A stretch of 64,000 nt of DNA from Sipunculus nudus (GCA_026874595.1 CM049315.1:71655416-71719415), one strand, 5' to 3'; shown: positions 36,538 through 48,299, counted from the stretch's first letter. Translations and numbers: made by a program. Notes: generated from the sequence alone by a model not told the origin.

Positions 36538-37440
36538 TTAATTAGTGAAAGGCATGCTGGGAGTAGGGTCAGCTGAGCTTACCATTGCATTGGTGACTGT
36601 GCTGGCCAGCTTTGCAGGTTGTCACATCAGACCCCTGTATGTTATTTGCAGGTATGTTCTCAGATTTGTTTATTACCTGTCTTGCATGTAGTTATTTTTT
36701 ATATATAATTCCCTTAAGTAGAAGGAAGTAAACTGTCATTTAAAGTAAACTGACATGTAAACTGGAATTTAAAGGAATTAACTTATTTGTTGTGGAATAC
36801 TCACCTTGAAACTCCTATGTTGTGAGGACTTAAGTCATGTAGTCATGTCAGGCTTAATATATGGCTTGGACTTTTAAAAGCAACTGTTGCCACTGTATTA
36901 CTTTAATATATGAATAATATTGTGTTAGTCAATAGTACATAATAATAACCCATTGCATTGGTGACAGTGTGCTGGCCAGCTTTGCAGGTTGTCACATCAG
37001 ACCCCTGTATGTTATATGCAGACCAAAATAAAGGTTCCAATAACTTCTGCCGCATTTTGTGGTCTGTTACCCATACACACTGCGACATATATAAAATAGT
37101 TTAATTTCATATTTACATACAGAAATTATCGTAACCTCAACTATCCTTAATTTTTTTAATGGTATAAAGGGTATGCCTTAAATATGGAAAAACAGAAATT
37201 ATAAAACTTATAAAATAGTATGTCAAATATGTGGTTTACTTAATATTGAAATACTGAAATTATAAAACATATAAAAACTATGTCAAAATTGTGGTTTACT
37301 TATTCGGCACTAAGACCATGTGCCAATTAGCCACGGTAAATAAAAATTATAAAATTAACAAGAGGCCGGGCACACATAAACAAACATACAGCAACAAGTA
37401 ACATTTTGTGAAGACGGTAAACATATTTTATTCAATTACA
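36538..37440. repeat. Segment with a 73-bp direct duplication
   Basis: 36583-36655 and 36950-37022 are nearly identical (CATTGCATTGGTGAC ... GTCACATCAGACCCCTGTAT ... TGCAG), 367 bp apart. The second copy runs into CCAAAATAAAGGTTCCAATA, reminiscent of an LTR or gene end with a poly-A signal. No coding region recognised. The region is otherwise AT-rich. Confidence 0.5.
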
Positions 37441-37469
37441 TATATTTACAGGCATTCAAAGTCATAAAT

Positions 37470-38070
37470 TCCACTGAATCTATTTTCTTCCAATCATCAG
37501 TCCCATCAATTTGTGGTATATCTGTTTATTCACTTTGATGCTTAAGGGGGGGGGGGGGGTAAAATGCACACTGTCACGAGATGTTTCTTCTGCACTATTA
37601 AACATCATGCGCTGCGGAAAGAAGAACCCTTTCTCTCCAGACTTGTCCTTTAGTGCACGATTCACTTTCACGACCATCATCCGATCATCCTTAGGCGCGG
37701 TCCTTACGCAATACGGCGGGTACCGTACTTACAGCTGTTCAATGCTGACTTTTAGTCCGTGTTGACGAAACATACCAGCCACATGCAGGATGGACTCCGA
37801 TGTCCTCTCTATCCCGAGAGAAAACAAATCGTTTCCGCCTACTAAGATGGTCACTCCGTCTAACGGACCTTTGATATATTCTGCCTCTCTCACAGCCTAT
37901 CTCACTTTTGCGTGAGACACCTGCCTGGCATGTAATCCCGGATAACAATTCCAGCTAATTCGTACTCTCGAGCTATGCTGATGTTTGCCTCCTGGTGCAA
38001 CAGACTGCCATGAATCTCGCAGACGTCTAACATGTGACGAACCGTAAATAAGGAAGTGACTCTCCATGAT
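37470..38070 (-). pseudogene. SGNH-hydrolase-like domain, broken
   Basis: On the minus strand an ATG near 38068 opens MESHFLIYGSSHVRRLRDSW, matching block I of SGNH/GDSL hydrolases (GDS-like nucleophile region; here GSS). Further on lies GPLDGVTILVGGNDLFSLGI (about 37880-37820), the G-x-N-D block. Near the end is SRDSVHFTP (about 37565), the D-x-V-H block that holds the catalytic Asp/His. The copy is broken in a few places. SGNH-like domains of this type are often carried by retroelements (compare 52412-52945), so this could be retroelement cargo and not a host enzyme. It is transcriptionally divergent to the NADAR-like frame 300 bp away. Confidence 0.55.
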
Positions 38071-38376
38071 GTGAAATCACAGTGACTATGATAACCTCAA
38101 CTGATGGACATTTATAAGCTGGTGAATCACCCAAGCGTATATCAAAATCAATGACCGATGACGGGTTAACACTTGACCGATAAACAGCATGACGTGATCC
38201 ATCACATCAATCATACAATTCATTGATCCGTGACCGTTGGACTGACAAATGATCGCAGGCAATTAAAGCTGGCAATTAAGAAATCAAGATAATATATAAA
38301 CGAAGCATATATGTAAACAACTCACAATTAGCCAAACTTTGTAACACAGACAAACAACATAATACCTTAATTAAGA

Positions 38377-38812
38377 ATGACAACTTTTTTTCCGCTATAT
38401 ATTCCAGACAAATTCTCCACAAATACATTCACTCTTGATGCAAGCCACAAGATGCCACCAATACGCCACCCACGCAGGAGACTAAACGATACCACAAGCC
38501 GGCCAGTAGAGACTAGAGAAATAACTGCCTTCTACAGTACTGACCATCCATTCAGTGCCCATTCGACTACTGTGGAAATAGATTCCAGACCAGCGAACAT
38601 CTTTTTATGTTCCTGAAAGCTAAATATTTCAACGACGTAGAGATGGCACAGGCAATATTGACATCACCTACTCCAGGCAGAGCCAGACATCTAGGACGAA
38701 GGAATAGGAATTTCGACGAACGGTAATGGACAAAAAAAGGAGACAGTACATGATATGGACCTGCTTGGCCAATTTTATCATTCACTTGACCCGTCAATTT
38801 TTCTTCTGGGGT
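38377..38812 (+). pseudogene. NADAR (YbiA/DUF1768)-like domain, broken
   Basis: From ATG 38377 the frame reads a basic leader (MPPIRHPRRRLNDTTSRPVE) and then EITAFYSTDHPFSAHS, the FYS...PFS opening of NADAR domains. Further on is FMFLKAKYFNDVEMAQAILT (about 38605-38665), matching the family's Y/F-x-K-A...F.D...A..I block. GRARHLGRRNRNFDER (about 38677-38727) matches the ...A..LGR.V..F block, and HDMDLLGQFYHSLDPS (about 38750-38798) the closing helix. The domain is broken in a few places. NADAR proteins act on ADP-ribose/NAD or riboflavin-pathway derivatives; no function can be claimed for this copy. The 15-G run at 38813-38827 follows at once. Confidence 0.6.
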
Positions 38813-39467
38813 GGGGGGGGGGGGGGGTTGACTCGCCAACACACCCACACACATACATATATATATTTATGTATATTTTTGGTGCGGGTATGACACATTT
38901 AAAATATATATATATATACTTAATCACATTTCAAATTTAATGTTTCACAGTAAACTAATAAATGGAGCATTTCAATATTCTATTCAATTAAGTCTATATT
39001 TCATTTACAATATACATATATATATTTATATATAGATCTCTGAAAAATGGGAGGATGATATTATTGACCATCCCCCCTTGCCAAAAAGTGGGGGGATATA
39101 TACCCCCCCCCCCCCTATACTAAAGCCCCTGTTTGTATCCCCCCCCCCCCATATTTACACTATAGTGTGTACGAGTTGCATGTTGTACTGGTGAATAAAC
39201 TAGAAATAGGGGATGGGTGAAAGGGTCAACTGCCATTTATAATTTTGTCCAAATAAATAAAATTCTAGATAGAAATGTCTACAATAGCTTAGTAAGGTAG
39301 GCCTAGGCCTGTTATTTTTGTGCTTTATTGACTGATACCTTGTTATGATATTTACAAAATACCAAATTAGAAATTGGCTGTCAACTTTGAATTTGACTAG
39401 TATATGTTGTAACTAGGACACACCAATCATATACTTATAGTTTTTAATTATTTTATGTCCTTTTCAG
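38813..39467. other. Low-complexity AT-rich DNA with G and C homopolymers
   Basis: Runs of 15 G (38813-38827), 13 C (39103-39115) and 12 C (39139-39150) lie among TATATA microsatellite. It ends in a pyrimidine-rich stretch leading into the exon at 39468. Confidence 0.6.
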
Positions 39468-39651
39468 CTATGTATGACACTGGTATGGGCTCTAAACATG
39501 TCAACAAATTCCTGGCTAACATACCAGGCATCAAGCACAATGCACTTCAAAAGCTGGGAAAGGATGTCTTACCAGTCATTCAGTCTCTTGCTAAAACATC
39601 CTGTGAGAAAGCCATGGAAGAAGAGATCTGTCTCACATTGGCAGATGACAG
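39468..39651 (+). pseudogene. Exon of a Mutator-like-transposase-domain protein
   Basis: TTTTATGTCCTTTTCAG (a good branch/polypyrimidine/AG acceptor, ending 39467) precedes an open frame reading YDTGMGSKHVNKFLANIPGI and then HNALQKLGKDVLPVIQSLAK, CEKAMEEEICLTLADDR. A possible donor, ACAG/GTGCTT, follows at 39651/39652. The G-M-G...NKFL...IP...H..L...E/K-x-V-x-x-x-I-x-x-x-A-x-x-S-C..AM..E pattern is what I know from predicted 'Mutator-like transposase domain' proteins of invertebrates. I infer it belongs to the same gene as the exonuclease exon at 44.3-45.1 kb, because that architecture recurs in the family. It shows no break itself, but the gene downstream is damaged. Confidence 0.6.
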
Positions 39652-39929
39652 GTGCTTTCTGTTATTTGTGATTACTGTGCAACTGATGGTATTGTAGTGG
39701 CATTTAGAACCAGTGCTGTAATTCATTTATTTAGGGTGGAGCCTCAATAAATTTACTTCAACTGTATTTGGTGAAGATATAGAAATATAAAAATGTCTCA
39801 ACATTTTACTCCATAAATGAAAGGTTTTCATATTGTGTTTATATCATTATTTGTAATCAAATGCAGAGTACTTTATTGTAGTAAAATAATCTGATATATT
39901 CTCAAAATACATTTACATTTATACAAATT

Positions 39930-41345
39930 GAGAAAAAAAACTAGTAAAAATAAGAAAAATACACATTGCGCCACCAGTTTGCAGAAACTGAGTGAACACT
40001 CCATGATCAATATTCATGCAAAGAATCATGGTAATCAAGAAGTAATTATTAAGATACTGAAGCTTTTGTATCAAATTTTTAATTTTTTCAGGGGGGGGGG
40101 GTTACTTCTGAGCCCTATAGCTCAGAGGATCTGAGTAACCGAGACTTAATTTCAGGTTTCTAATGAGATTTTTTGGTGATCTCTCTACATGTCAAGTTAG
40201 TAGATTCAAGGTGGAATAGTTACAATTAGTCCCTTGTTAATAGAAGAGCACTTCTTTAAAGGTCTCAAAAATAGAGCAAAAAAAGTGTAAAAATTCGACA
40301 AAATCCATGTCATCCAGTTTGCAGGAATGAATAAAACACTCCATAATGAAAACCCATGCAAAAAATTATGGTGATCAATACATCAGTTGTTCAGATAGTA
40401 CAGCTTTTTTATCAAATTATTAATGATTCTGACGGGTATTTACAAGCCCCGTAGCTCAGAGGATATGGGTAACAGAGACCTAATTTCATGTTTCCACAGG
40501 GATTTTTCATAGACCTCCCTGGATGTAAAGTACTTGGTTAGAAGATTTCAGGCCCAGCAGTTAAGATTTCTGCCCTGTAAACAGATGACAGCTTCTTTGA
40601 AAGTATCAAAAAAAAAAAAGAGAAAAAAAAAAATTGTAAAAATTAGAAAAAGTACAGGTGGCCCCACCAGTTTGCAGGAACTGATGGAACACACCATGAT
40701 CAATATTCATGCAAAAAATCATGGTGATCAATGCAGTAGTTATTCAGATACTTGAGCTTTTGTATCAAAACTAATTATTCTGGAGGGTACCTACGAGCTC
40801 CACAGTGCAGAGACTATGGGTAACAGAGACCTAATTTCAGGTTTCGAAGGAGATATTTCATGGACCTCTCAGGATGTCAAGTTTTACGATTCCAGGTCCA
40901 GCGGTTCCAATTTGTGCCTTGTTGACAGATGACAGTTTCTTTGAAAGTATCAAAATAGAGAAAAAAATTCGTTAAAATTAGGAAAAGTACAGGTGGCGCC
41001 AATAGTTTGCAGGAACTGATCGAACTCTCCATGATCAATATTCATGCAAAAAATCATGATGATTAATGCAGTAGCTATTCAGATACACAAGCTTTTGTAT
41101 CATATCTTTGATTATTCTAGAGGGTACTTACGAGCTCCATAGCTCGGAGAATATGGGTAACAGAGACCTAATTTCAGGTTGCCAAGGAGATATTTACATG
41201 GACCTCTCAGGATGTCAAGCTTAAAGATTCCAGATCCAGCAGTAACAATTTGTGCCCTGTTGACAGATGACAGCTTCTTTGAAAGTATCAAAAATAGAGA
41301 AAAAAAATCGTAAAAATTAGAACAAGGCCTACAGGCCTAATGCAA
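39930..41345. repeat. About 340-bp tandem repeat, four units
   Basis: CCATGATCAATATTCATGCA or a variant occurs at 40001, 40341, 40693 and 41029. Each unit includes GCGCCACCAGTTTGCAGGAA-like sequence, ATGGGTAACAGAGACCTAAT, TTCAGGTTTC, and GACAGATGACAGCTTCTTTG. It lies in the presumed intron between 39651 and 44.3 kb. An 11-G run (40091-40101) is in the first unit. Confidence 0.85.
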
Positions 41346-41459
41346 ACCTGTGCATTGAGAAATACACCAGATATAATTCTTCAATACTGGACCATTAATT
41401 TTCATGTATATTAACAATGCAAGTACTAAACATTTTGAATAAGAAACAATTACACAAAC

Positions 41460-41865
41460 ATCACTGCTGAAATTCTCGTATGGGTGCACACAACACAAAA
41501 ATGATTGTAGCTGGCACCACCAGTTTTGTATACAACAAAGCTATCAGATATATATATATATATATATGTCCAATTTTAGATTGATATATCAAACCCCTCC
41601 TGAGAAATAAGCAGGGAAACACTGTGCAAAAATTATTGTAGGTGGCACCACCAGTCATGTATATGACAAAGCTATTCGATATGTATACATATGCCCAATT
41701 TCAGGCTGATTATATCAGGTTCCTCTGTAGAAATAAGGAGGCACATACATTGTGCAAAAGTCATTGTAGGTGGCGACACCTGTCTTGTGAACGAGAAAGC
41801 CATGAAAGACACATAGACAGGTCAAAATTTCAGGCCAATATATCAAAATTACCTTGAGTCTGATG
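41460..41865. repeat. About 130-bp tandem repeat with GGTGGCACCACCAG
   Basis: Three units, each opening with GTAGGTGGCACCACCAGT or a variant (GTAGCTGGCACCACC near 41510, 41640 and 41767) and continuing through ACAAAGCTATC and CCCAATTTCAGGCTGAT. The layout matches the 280-bp half-units inside the MULE and in the Merlin element. Confidence 0.75.
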
Positions 41866-41869
41866 CATG

Positions 41870-42540
41870 GGGTTGACCAGGCTTAGGTGAGAAAGGCAGT
41901 TGCTTCGAGTGAACTGTGACAAATTTGATGGCTCAGGCTACTGCACTTAGTGAACTCATGACCCATACCTGGCTGCACTGAGTGAACTTTTGAACTATTG
42001 TCTAATCTGATACAGTTGGCAGTCTGCCAAAGCTATAAATAGATCAAGGCTGAACTTAGGTGCCAAATCTGATGCAGTGGGCAGTCTGCTAACACTATAA
42101 ATAGAATGCAGCTACTGCACTGAGTGAACTCCTGACCCATACCTGGCTGCACTGATTGAACTTTTGACCTGTTGTCTAATCTGATACAGTTGGCAGTCTG
42201 CCAAAGCTATAAATAGATTGAGACTAACCTCTAGCCTATTGCCAAGTCTGAAATAGTAGCCACACCATTGCATAAGCTCATGCAGGGGCCCTGCCCTGAT
42301 GGGCATGACACCAATGTGGTGATCACATGGTGCCCATGAGGTGTTCACATGTCGCCAATGAGGTGATCACATGTCACCCAAGAGGTGATCACATGCCTTG
42401 TGCTTGGCTGCACTGATTGAACTCTTGACCTATATCTGGCTGCACTGAATGAACTCTGTTGCCAAATCTGAAACAGTTGGCAGTTTCCCAACCTATTTAA
42501 AAATACAGACACAATCTTGTAGTGTTGGTGAATCTGTTTA
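41870..42540. repeat. About 174-bp tandem repeat plus a short GGTGATCACATG array
   Basis: CTACTGCACTTAGTGAACTC (41939) returns as CTACTGCACTGAGTGAACTC (42112). TCTGATACAGTTGGCAGTCT and AAAGCTATAAATAGAT also recur. 42312-42398 holds four short units based on GAGGTGATCACATGTC. The minus-strand frames at 42112-42545 only reflect the repeat. Confidence 0.8.
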
Positions 42541-42954
42541 CACATACTGAAAGACTTTGGCTAAAATGCTTTTTTTTCAAGCTGACATATTCATAAACTT
42601 TTTATCAAAATATCTAGAATAATAAAAGATGCATTCCTTTCATTGTTAAAGTAATAATTCTGCCAAAAATCATTCAAATAAACTTGAACAAAGGCCACCT
42701 AGTAATAATTTTTGTGCAATGTTACAGAAGTTATAATTGAAACAATAATTTTGTAGAAGAACAGTTTTGCAGTCCTCAGTTTAGAATAGACATAATAATG
42801 GCCGTAAGACCAACAAAAGCTTTTCTGATATCATAGAAAGAACCATGTCCTAGGATAATTCTTTTGAAAAAATTGAACGATTCAACTTGACAGTTTCATC
42901 ATAAACATTTTAAGCTGAAAGAGGCCACAATTATGAGGTTTTTGCCCATAAAAA

Positions 42955-44230
42955 ACCGGTCAATGTAGGTGGCACCACAAAATTTGCAACTCAGCTCACA
43001 GATTCGCTAAAAATTACTACAGATGCATATTGAATGCCAAATTATAATACTGATACATGTCACTGATGGCAAAATCTTGAATTAAGTTGAGTATGGATAC
43101 CTATTATTTATAATCCATGTACAGCCGTCTTTATATACCCACAGAGAGCTGTATACCTGTGATTGTAAACATTGCCTGGCATGAGGAATATCTAAAATCA
43201 TAAATCTACATTTTTTAAAAGCTTTTAAAAAACATTCTTGTCAATATTAACCATAGATAACCTGAAATCTAAATGTCTAGAGGCATGACATAATGGATGC
43301 TGATAAACAGGTGCCAGGCTAGATGTATCTGCTTCACACAGCTTACATATATGGTAAAATGACTCAATTCAATCTTTATAATTCAGCCAAATTTCATTCT
43401 TTGGAACCATAAAATCACTGAACCAAAACCATTTGAACAAACTTGAATTATCAACATCTAAGGATAATTAATGTGTGAGATTTAAGATTTTGGCCCAGTG
43501 GTTTTTGAGAAGAAGATCTTAATTTGTAGCCACTTAGCTAAAATGAGATGTTATGGCATATGACTAAATTCAGCTTCCCATAACTCAGCCAAAAGTCACT
43601 GAACTGAGATCATTTGAACAAACTTCAGAAAGCACTACCCTAGGATCATTTCTGTGCGATATTAAACAATTTGGCCATATGGTTTCAGAGAAGAAGTTTT
43701 TTGTAGCCGTCAGTATGATACGGGCACTGATGACCCCCGTACAAAAAAGGCCGATGCAGGTGGCGCCACCAATACCTCAAATTCAGATATGACTCATGTG
43801 ACCAACATTGGCATAAAATTTGGTGATGACAGCTCCAGCTGTTTCTGAGATTGTAATTTTACTATACTTTTTTGGACAGATGACTATACTTTTTTGGACA
43901 GATGACTAAGTTCAACTTCCTGTAACTCGGCCAAAAATCTTCGAACTTAAACCATTCGAACAAACTTGAGAAAGATTGTTCCAGAAATCATTTCTGTGAA
44001 ATAGTGCACAATTTGGCTGAACACTTTTGGAGAAGAAGATTTTTAAAGCTTTATTAGCTTTTTCCCAATAAAATCCAACAAAATGCAGTTAGCCAAAAAT
44101 AAGCAAAATCCAATAGAGTTTTTAGAGAACTTATTTTTTACATAAAATTTTGTGATACTAACTCTTGCTGTTTTCAAGATAGTATGGGTTAACGTATAGA
44201 CAACGGACGCCTGACGACGCCACACCATCG
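42955..44230. repeat. Diverged tandem repeat with GGCCAAAA / GAACAAACTTGA phrases
   Basis: Three units carry ACTCAGCCAAA, CATTTGAACAAACTTGA, ATCATTTCTGTG and GAGAAGAAGAT (near 43390, 43580 and 43920). GGTGGCGCCACC is at 43759-43770 and a variant at 42969. It ends in ACGGACGCCTGACGACGCC (about 44206) and a TCGCCTAAGCTCAAAGG phrase, the same type of tail as other modules. Confidence 0.75.
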
Positions 44231-44324
44231 CCTAAGCTCAAAGGTTCGCTAAAAATGAGGAGTATGATTATGTGTGTAATTTAAACGAATCTCTTGGATT
44301 ATAACCTGGAAAATAACAAAAGAT

Positions 44325-45140
44325 CATGCTACACGCAAAAGAAAGAAAGCCATGGAACTAGAGGCTTCCCAAGATTATAACAGGAGAAGGATCCTCTCTA
44401 AAAGGAAGGTCAGAAGATCAAATGAAACTGCGGTAGTGAAGGAAGGGGTCACTTATCAGTCTGGAATTGATCTGCAGGCAAAAGCTGATGTAACATAAAT
44501 TCCTGCTCCTCAGAATCCACCCCCCCCCCCTCCAGAAGGAAATAGTAAGCACAGGGAACTAATACATTAAAGTGTACTTTGACCTTGAAACTACCTCGCT
44601 AACCATAAATTGTGATATTATTCAAATTGCTGTTGTGTGGAAAGATAAGGAGTTCAACCAGTATATTATCCCAGACCATAGTATTTCACCTGCTGTGGAG
44701 GAGGTAACTGGACTGACATTCTTTCATGGAACACTACATTACCATGGTAAACCAGTTCAGTCTGTTCCTATCAAGGCAGTGTTGCAGTCCTTTTTTGGCA
44801 TGGTTAGCAAATTTGCCAAAACCAATAATGCCACAATGTAGCGAGGCCACAATGTAGCAAGATTTGATGCAAGAGTGCTTGCTAGAAAGCTCATGCAGTG
44901 TCAACTTGCTGAAGCTTTTTGTGAAATTGTAGATGGCTATGTGGATACTCTTCCATTGTTCAAACAGGTTTATCCAGATATTGGTAAGTACAAGCAGGAA
45001 CCCCTAGTGTAGAAACGGCTGAATGACACAATGCGCACATGCGCTTGAGGACGTGAGATCATTGAGTAAACTTGTGTGTCATGCTGGTGAAGCACACTTA
45101 CAAGAATATTCATTGTATCCCAAGACAAAGTTGGGATACT
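44325..45140 (+). pseudogene. DEDDh (DnaQ-like) exonuclease exon with basic linker, damaged
   Basis: It starts with a basic linker (TRKRKKAMELEASQDYNRRR, from about 44331) and a short segment ending VTYQSGID, then a proline tract partly coded by the 11-C run at 44520-44530. The exonuclease follows: Exo I YFDLETTSL (about 44575; Asp and Glu present), a loop IIQIAVVWK, Exo II HNVARFDARVL (about 44850), then DTLPLFKQVYPDIGKYKQEP and Exo III AHALEDVRSLSKLV (about 45032). The order and spacing fit 3'-5' DEDDh exonucleases, close to the PML-exonuclease type. There is a TAG at 44839, a second TAG near 45010 and a frameshift near 45033, so it is a pseudogene unless the assembly is wrong. The open frame runs out near 45140 into repeats, presumably an intron. 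Confidence 0.75.
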
Positions 45141-48100
45141 ATGGTTTCACGACGGTCTCGCCGTTGCCGCGGCAGAAAAACCTTGTGAGCGGGAAAACTC
45201 AAAAAATATTTCACTGATCTTTTTCAAACTTAACATTTGTATAAATATAGGTAAGGGGACGAAGCCTATTTAAAATGGGGTCATGACCTATGCTAGGAGA
45301 GTGACCTTGACCTTAAATAGGTCAATTTTTGCTGAAAATAACAAAAATTCTTAAATATCTCAAGTAAGCTTGCATGGACTGGTCCAAAAATCAAGATGGC
45401 CGAAGATCTTGGATAGCCTTGTGATATAACGGAAACTGGTGGCACCACCTATTATCCTTTTCTTATTTTTACGCCTTTTAATACCCCCATAATTGCCACT
45501 TGACAGTACTGTTAGCATTACAAGTCAAAAACTAATGGACAGATGTCTTTCATATTATGCACATGTAGAGAGATGGGTTATGGGATGAGGTCTATTTACA
45601 TTTGGGTCATGATCCTTACCATGAGAGTGGCCTTGACCTTTAATGTGTCCATATTTGGTGAAAATCACACACCTCTTTTGATATCTCCAGTGTTGATAGC
45701 CATATAGATTTCAAACGTGACTTATGTATGGCCCACCACTAAAGTAAGAACCCTATAAGTTATAGGGTCATTAGGTCAAAGGTCAAGGTCACTGGACTCA
45801 CATCTTAAAAGATACTGTGGATGCATTTTAAGCCAAACTTTCATCCAAGGTCTTCCATCTTGAATATATAGCTCACTTGCCAATAGTGGATGATCCATAT
45901 CAATTTTGGGGTCATATGGTCAAAGGTCAAGGCCACAGGAGCTATCTGTCAAAAAATTAGTTTCTGGATGATAATTCCTGCTTTTATTGATGTATTGATT
46001 TCAAACTTGACTTATATATGTCCCATTGAAAAAGCAAGACTCCAACTGATTTTGGGGTCATGAGGTCAAAGGTCAGTGTCACAGGACACATCTATAAAAA
46101 GATTGTGGATGCATTTTTAGTCAAACATTTCATCTCAGACCTTTCATCTTGCACATATAGTTCATCTGCTAACAGAGGAAGACCCCTATCAATTTTGAGG
46201 TCACAAGGTCAAAGGTGAAGGTCACAGGAGCCATCTGTCCAAAAATTAGTTTCTGGATGATAATTCCTGCTTTTATTGATGTATGGATTTCAAACTTGAC
46301 TTGTATATGACCCATTGGAAAAGCAAGACCCGAATTGATTTTGGGGTCATGTGGTCAAAGGTCAAGGTCACAGAACACATCTTTGAAAAATATTGTGGAT
46401 GCATTTTCAGCCAAACAATTTATCTCAGATCTTTCATCTTGCACATATAGTTCACCTGTCAAGAGAGGAAAAACCCTATCAATTTTGAGGTCACAAGGTC
46501 AAAGGTGAAGGTCACAGGAGATACCTGTCCAAAAATTAGTTTCTGGATGGTAATTCCTGCTTTTACTGATGAATAGATTTCAAACTTGACTTGTATATGT
46601 CCCATTGGAAAAGCAAGACCTGAATTGATTTAGGAGTCATGAGGTCAAAGGTCAAGGTCACAGGACACATCTTTAAAAAGATTGTGGATGCATTTTCAGC
46701 AAAACATTTCATCTCAGACATTTCATCTTGCACATACAGTTCCCCTGCCAATAGAGGAAGACGCCTGTCAATTGTGAGGTCACAAGGTCAAAGGTGAAGG
46801 TCACAGAAGCCATCTGTCCAAAAAGTAGTTCCCGAGATGATAATTCAAGCTTGGATTAATATATGGATTTCAAACCTGACTTATATATGGCCCACCACTA
46901 AAGTAAGAACCCTCTAAGTTATAGGGTCATTAGGTCAAAGGTCAAGGTCACTGGACCCACATCTTAAAAGATACTGTGGATGCATTTTAAGCCAAACTTT
47001 CATCCAAGGTCTTCCATCTTGAATATATAGCTCACTTGCCAATAGTGGATGATCCATATCAATTTTGGGGTCATATGGTCAAAGGTCAAGGCCAAAGGAG
47101 CTATCTGTCAAAAAATTAGTTTCTGGATGATAATTCCTGCTTTTATTGATGTATTGATTTCAAACTTGACTTATATATGTCCCATTGAAAAAGCAAGACT
47201 CCAACTGATTTTGGGGTCATGAGGTCAAAGGTCAGTGTCACAGGACAAATCTATAAAAAGATTGTGGATGCATTTTTAGTCAAACATTTCATCTCAGACC
47301 TTTCATCTTGCACATATAGTTCATCTGCTAACAGAGGAAGACCCCTATCAATTTTGAGGTCACAAGGTCAAAGGTGAAGGTCACAGGAGCCATCTGTCCA
47401 AAAATTAGTTTCTGGATGATAATTCCTGCTTTTATTGATGTATGGATTTCAAACTTGACTTGTATATGACTTATTGGAAAAGCAAGACCCGAATTGATTT
47501 TGGGGTCATGTGGTCAAAGGTCAAGGTCACAGAACACATCTTTGAAAAATATTGTGGATGCATTTTCAGCCAAACAATTTATCTCAGATCTTTCATCTTG
47601 CACATATAGTTCACCTGTCAAGAGAGGAAGAACACTTTCAATTTTGAGGTCACAAGGTCAAAGGTGAAGGTCACAGGAGATACCTGTCCAAAAATTAGTT
47701 TCTGGATGGTAATTCCTGCTTTTACTGATGTATAGATTTCAAACTTGACTTGTATATGTCCCATTGGAAAAGCAAGACCTGAATTGATTTAGGGGTCATG
47801 AGGTCAAAGGTCAAGGTCACAGGACACATCTTTAAAAAGATTGTGGATGCATTTTCAGCAAAACATTTCATCTCAGACATTTCATCTTGCACATATAGTT
47901 CCCCTGCCAATAGAGGAAGACGCCTGTCAATTGTGAGGTCACAAGGTCAAAGGTGAAGGTCACAGGAGCCATCTGTCCAAAAATTAGTTCCCGAGATGAT
48001 AATTCAAGCTTGGATTAATATATGGATTTCAAACCTGACTTTTATATGGCCCATCAATAAATCTAGACCCCTATTGATTTATATATAAAAGTGGATGATC

Positions 48101-48236
48101 AATATCAATTTTGGGGTCACAAGGTCAAAGGTCAAGGCCACAGGAGCCATCTGTCAAAAAATTAGTTTCTGGATGATAATTCCTGTTTTTATTGATGTAC
48201 AGATTTCAAACTTTACAATGGGGACCTATTCTTAAA
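45141..48236. repeat. AGGTCA-type repeat block with a 1159-bp higher-order unit
   Basis: The first 500 bp are diverged single units. From about 45690 the block repeats with a period of 1159 bp (GCCCACCACTAAAGTAAGAA at 45731 and 46890). Each period is four units of about 289 bp (TTCCTGCTTTTA at 45975, 46264 and 46554), and each of those has two half-units of about 145 bp with an AGGTCAAAGGTCAAGGTCAC-like core. Two identical minus-strand frames (46563-46751 and 47722-47910) are shadows of the duplication. It lies between the exonuclease exon and the terminal exon, so it is probably intronic. A 15-G run (48237-48251) closes it. Confidence 0.9.
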
Positions 48237-48299
48237 GGGGGGGGGGGGGGGTACTATGTCTGGGGATACTCTGGCACCTGCGGTGCCAAGAAATATCTA

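Noticed and set aside
40120-40160. True tRNA gene suggested by TAGCTCAGAGG
   Set aside because: No acceptor stem pairing and no proper T-arm; kept only as a weak SINE idea.
46563-47910. Two identical 62-codon minus-strand frames
   Set aside because: They are exactly 1159 bp apart and follow the higher-order tandem duplication; the frame crosses repeat units without any domain.
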